Source of the DNA: CAZFLD01 sp964519835 | GTDB taxonomy: Bacteria; Spirochaetota; Spirochaetia; DSM-27196; CAZFLD01 | Reading direction: 5' to 3' | DNA length: 22,516 nt | Assembly (NCBI GenBank): GCA_964519835.1 | Contig: CAZFLD010000067.1 | Location: 1-22,516 of the forward strand | Part shown: in pieces, positions 21,495 to 22,516 of the stretch | Layout of the letters: the number at the start of each line of letters is the position of its first letter | How positions within the stretch are numbered: the stretch's first letter is position 1 | The notes under the pieces: model-generated | Told to the model about the DNA's origin: nothing | The model's input: only the letters and a program-made list of their open reading frames with translations | Database searches by the model: none | Program-made: the position numbers and the translations under genes

Positions 21495-22516
21495 CCAACA
21501 ACGGATCACTCGGCTGATCGCCGAAGGTCGTGTTTCCGTCGCTCTTGATAAATTAGACGCCGTCCTCGAACAAACCACAAACGAAGAGCAATGGTCGCAC
21601 GCCGCATGGGTGTGCAGAAAACGGGCTCAGTGTCTTTTTATGCAGGGAGACATCGCTCCGGCCATCCTGGCGGCGGGCACCGGACTCGAGCATGCGCGCC
21701 AAGCCCAGGATGAAGTGGAGGAAGCGGAGCTCGAGAGCACCCTGGGCATTTTGTACTCCGAAAAGGGCGACTTGCCGGACTCGATGCGTCACTTCGAGCA
21801 GAGCTACCGCCTGCATCAGGCACAACGGAGCCCGCGCATGGCGACGGTGCTAAACAACATCGGCAACACCTGTCTGTTGATGGCCGATGCGGGGCGGGCG
21901 CTCCGGTACTTCGAAGAGGCGCAAAAACAAGCGGAAGAAGGTGAGGGGCTCGAGCAGGTTGCCGCCACGGCCCGGGCGAACGCCGGGCGAGCGCTTGTCG
22001 ATCTCGGGCGCTACGATAAAGCGATAGCTGCTCTCCGTGATGCCGTGCGCCGCTTTGAAGAAACGCAGGAAGAGACCCTCCGTATCCACAGCATTGCGAA
22101 GCTCGCCGGTGCACTTGCGGCCGCCGGACAAACCGCCGAAGCGGAAGAGCTCTATCGCGACGCGCTTGCCTCGAGCGAAGCGGCGAGTGATAGAGCCTGG
22201 ATGGAAGAGCTGTACGGGAACCTCGCCATGCTGCTCGTTAGGCAAGATCGTTACCGGGACGCCGCACCCTACCTCGAACAGGCTATTCAGAACATCAAAC
22301 GACTTGAGGGATCGACGGATCTTCCCCATTGGCTGCGGCACTACGGCGTCTACCTCGAACAATCTGGCGACCTCGAAGCCGCCCTCGAACACACGCGCCG
22401 GGCTTTCGACGTGTTGGAACGGGTGGCGGAGCGCCGCACCGAGCAGCGGCTGTTTCAGGCTATGGGCCGTTTCGAACTGGAGCGTATCGAGCAAGAGAAA
22501 GAGTCGTACCGGGCAA
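21484..22516 (+). CDS. tetratricopeptide-repeat protein, N-terminal part, runs off window
   Basis: The frame from GTG 21484 is open to the window end (344 residues) and consists of tandem TPR helix pairs at about 43-74, 83-116, 122-155, 163-196, 203-236, 243-276 and 283-316. Typical units are STLGILYSEKGDLPDSMRHF, LNNIGNTCLLMADAGRALRY and GRALVDLGRYDKAIAALRDA. TPR arrays are protein-protein scaffolds. The segment then turns into a helix ERIEQEKESYR, which in many bacterial proteins links TPRs to a GGDEF, kinase or cyclase output domain; that is a guess because the C-terminus is outside. The GTG overlaps the J-domain gene by 11 nt and no later start fits before the first TPR, so the pair is likely translationally coupled. 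No signal peptide is seen. Confidence 0.82.
   Translation, partial: MWFDQQRITRLIAEGRVSVALDKLDAVLEQTTNEEQWSHAAWVCRKRAQCLFMQGDIAPAILAAGTGLEHARQAQDEVEEAELESTLGILYSEKGDLPDSMRHFEQSYRLHQAQRSPRMATVLNNIGNTCLLMADAGRALRYFEEAQKQAEEGEGLEQVAATARANAGRALVDLGRYDKAIAALRDAVRRFEETQEETLRIHSIAKLAGALAAAGQTAEAEELYRDALASSEAASDRAWMEELYGNLAMLLVRQDRYRDAAPYLEQAIQNIKRLEGSTDLPHWLRHYGVYLEQSGDLEAALEHTRRAFDVLERVAERRTEQRLFQAMGRFELERIEQEKESYRA

Noticed and set aside
21850..22494. 214-aa minus-strand ORF
   Set aside because: Antisense to the TPR array, which has regular TPR consensus residues in the plus frame.

Overview
The window looks like a chromosomal piece of a Gram-negative (diderm), GC-rich bacterium. It carries two lipoprotein genes with clear lipoboxes, a signal-peptide-bearing barrel-like protein, a long-form LeuA, UroD-family methyltransferase homologues, LVIVD and InlB-type surface repeats, and Rpn/Uma2 nuclease debris. 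This mix resembles environmental spirochaetes or Lentisphaerae/PVC relatives. That placement is inference: there is no rRNA or other phylogenetic marker here.

Left third (1-6190) is accessory and decaying. It holds the N-terminal part of an Rpn-family nuclease running off the left edge, a separate Rpn C-terminal remnant, an unrecognised 261-aa ORF, an outer-membrane-type gene with two compensating frameshifts, a multiply broken secreted-protein pseudogene, an intact Phd-VapC-type toxin-antitoxin pair, a Uma2 remnant with its middle deleted, and a GyrI-like remnant with its middle deleted.

The centre (6191-12652) is metabolic. An AraC regulator is divergent from a tight operon of a membrane diiron fatty-acid-desaturase-like enzyme (desA) and a UroD-family corrinoid-type methyltransferase homologue (urodA; stop and start overlap by 4 nt). 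A long-form 2-isopropylmalate synthase (leuA) converges on them from the opposite strand. Its leader holds a strong intrinsic terminator and a competing 10-bp pairing, which suggests attenuation. Upstream of leuA on the same strand is a second, divergent UroD-family gene (urodB).

The right part (12653-20649) has a frameshifted InlB-repeat/Big2/beta-helix lipoprotein gene (break in a 6-G run, with a good TTGACA promoter). It is followed by a 1176-aa mosaic lipoprotein ending in an LVIVD propeller. A second desaturase-like gene (desB) then converges on a second AraC regulator. The window ends with a short J-domain protein carrying a triplicated 10-residue motif, overlapping a TPR gene that runs off the right edge.

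The most coherent theme is the repeated set of AraC regulator, membrane diiron enzyme and UroD-family protein, present twice within 14.5 kb with leuA between. A plausible reading is regulated oxidation or demethylation of a methylated or alkyl small molecule with methyl transfer to a corrinoid. No corrinoid protein, Rieske protein, ferredoxin or reductase is present in the window, so this is a hypothesis only.
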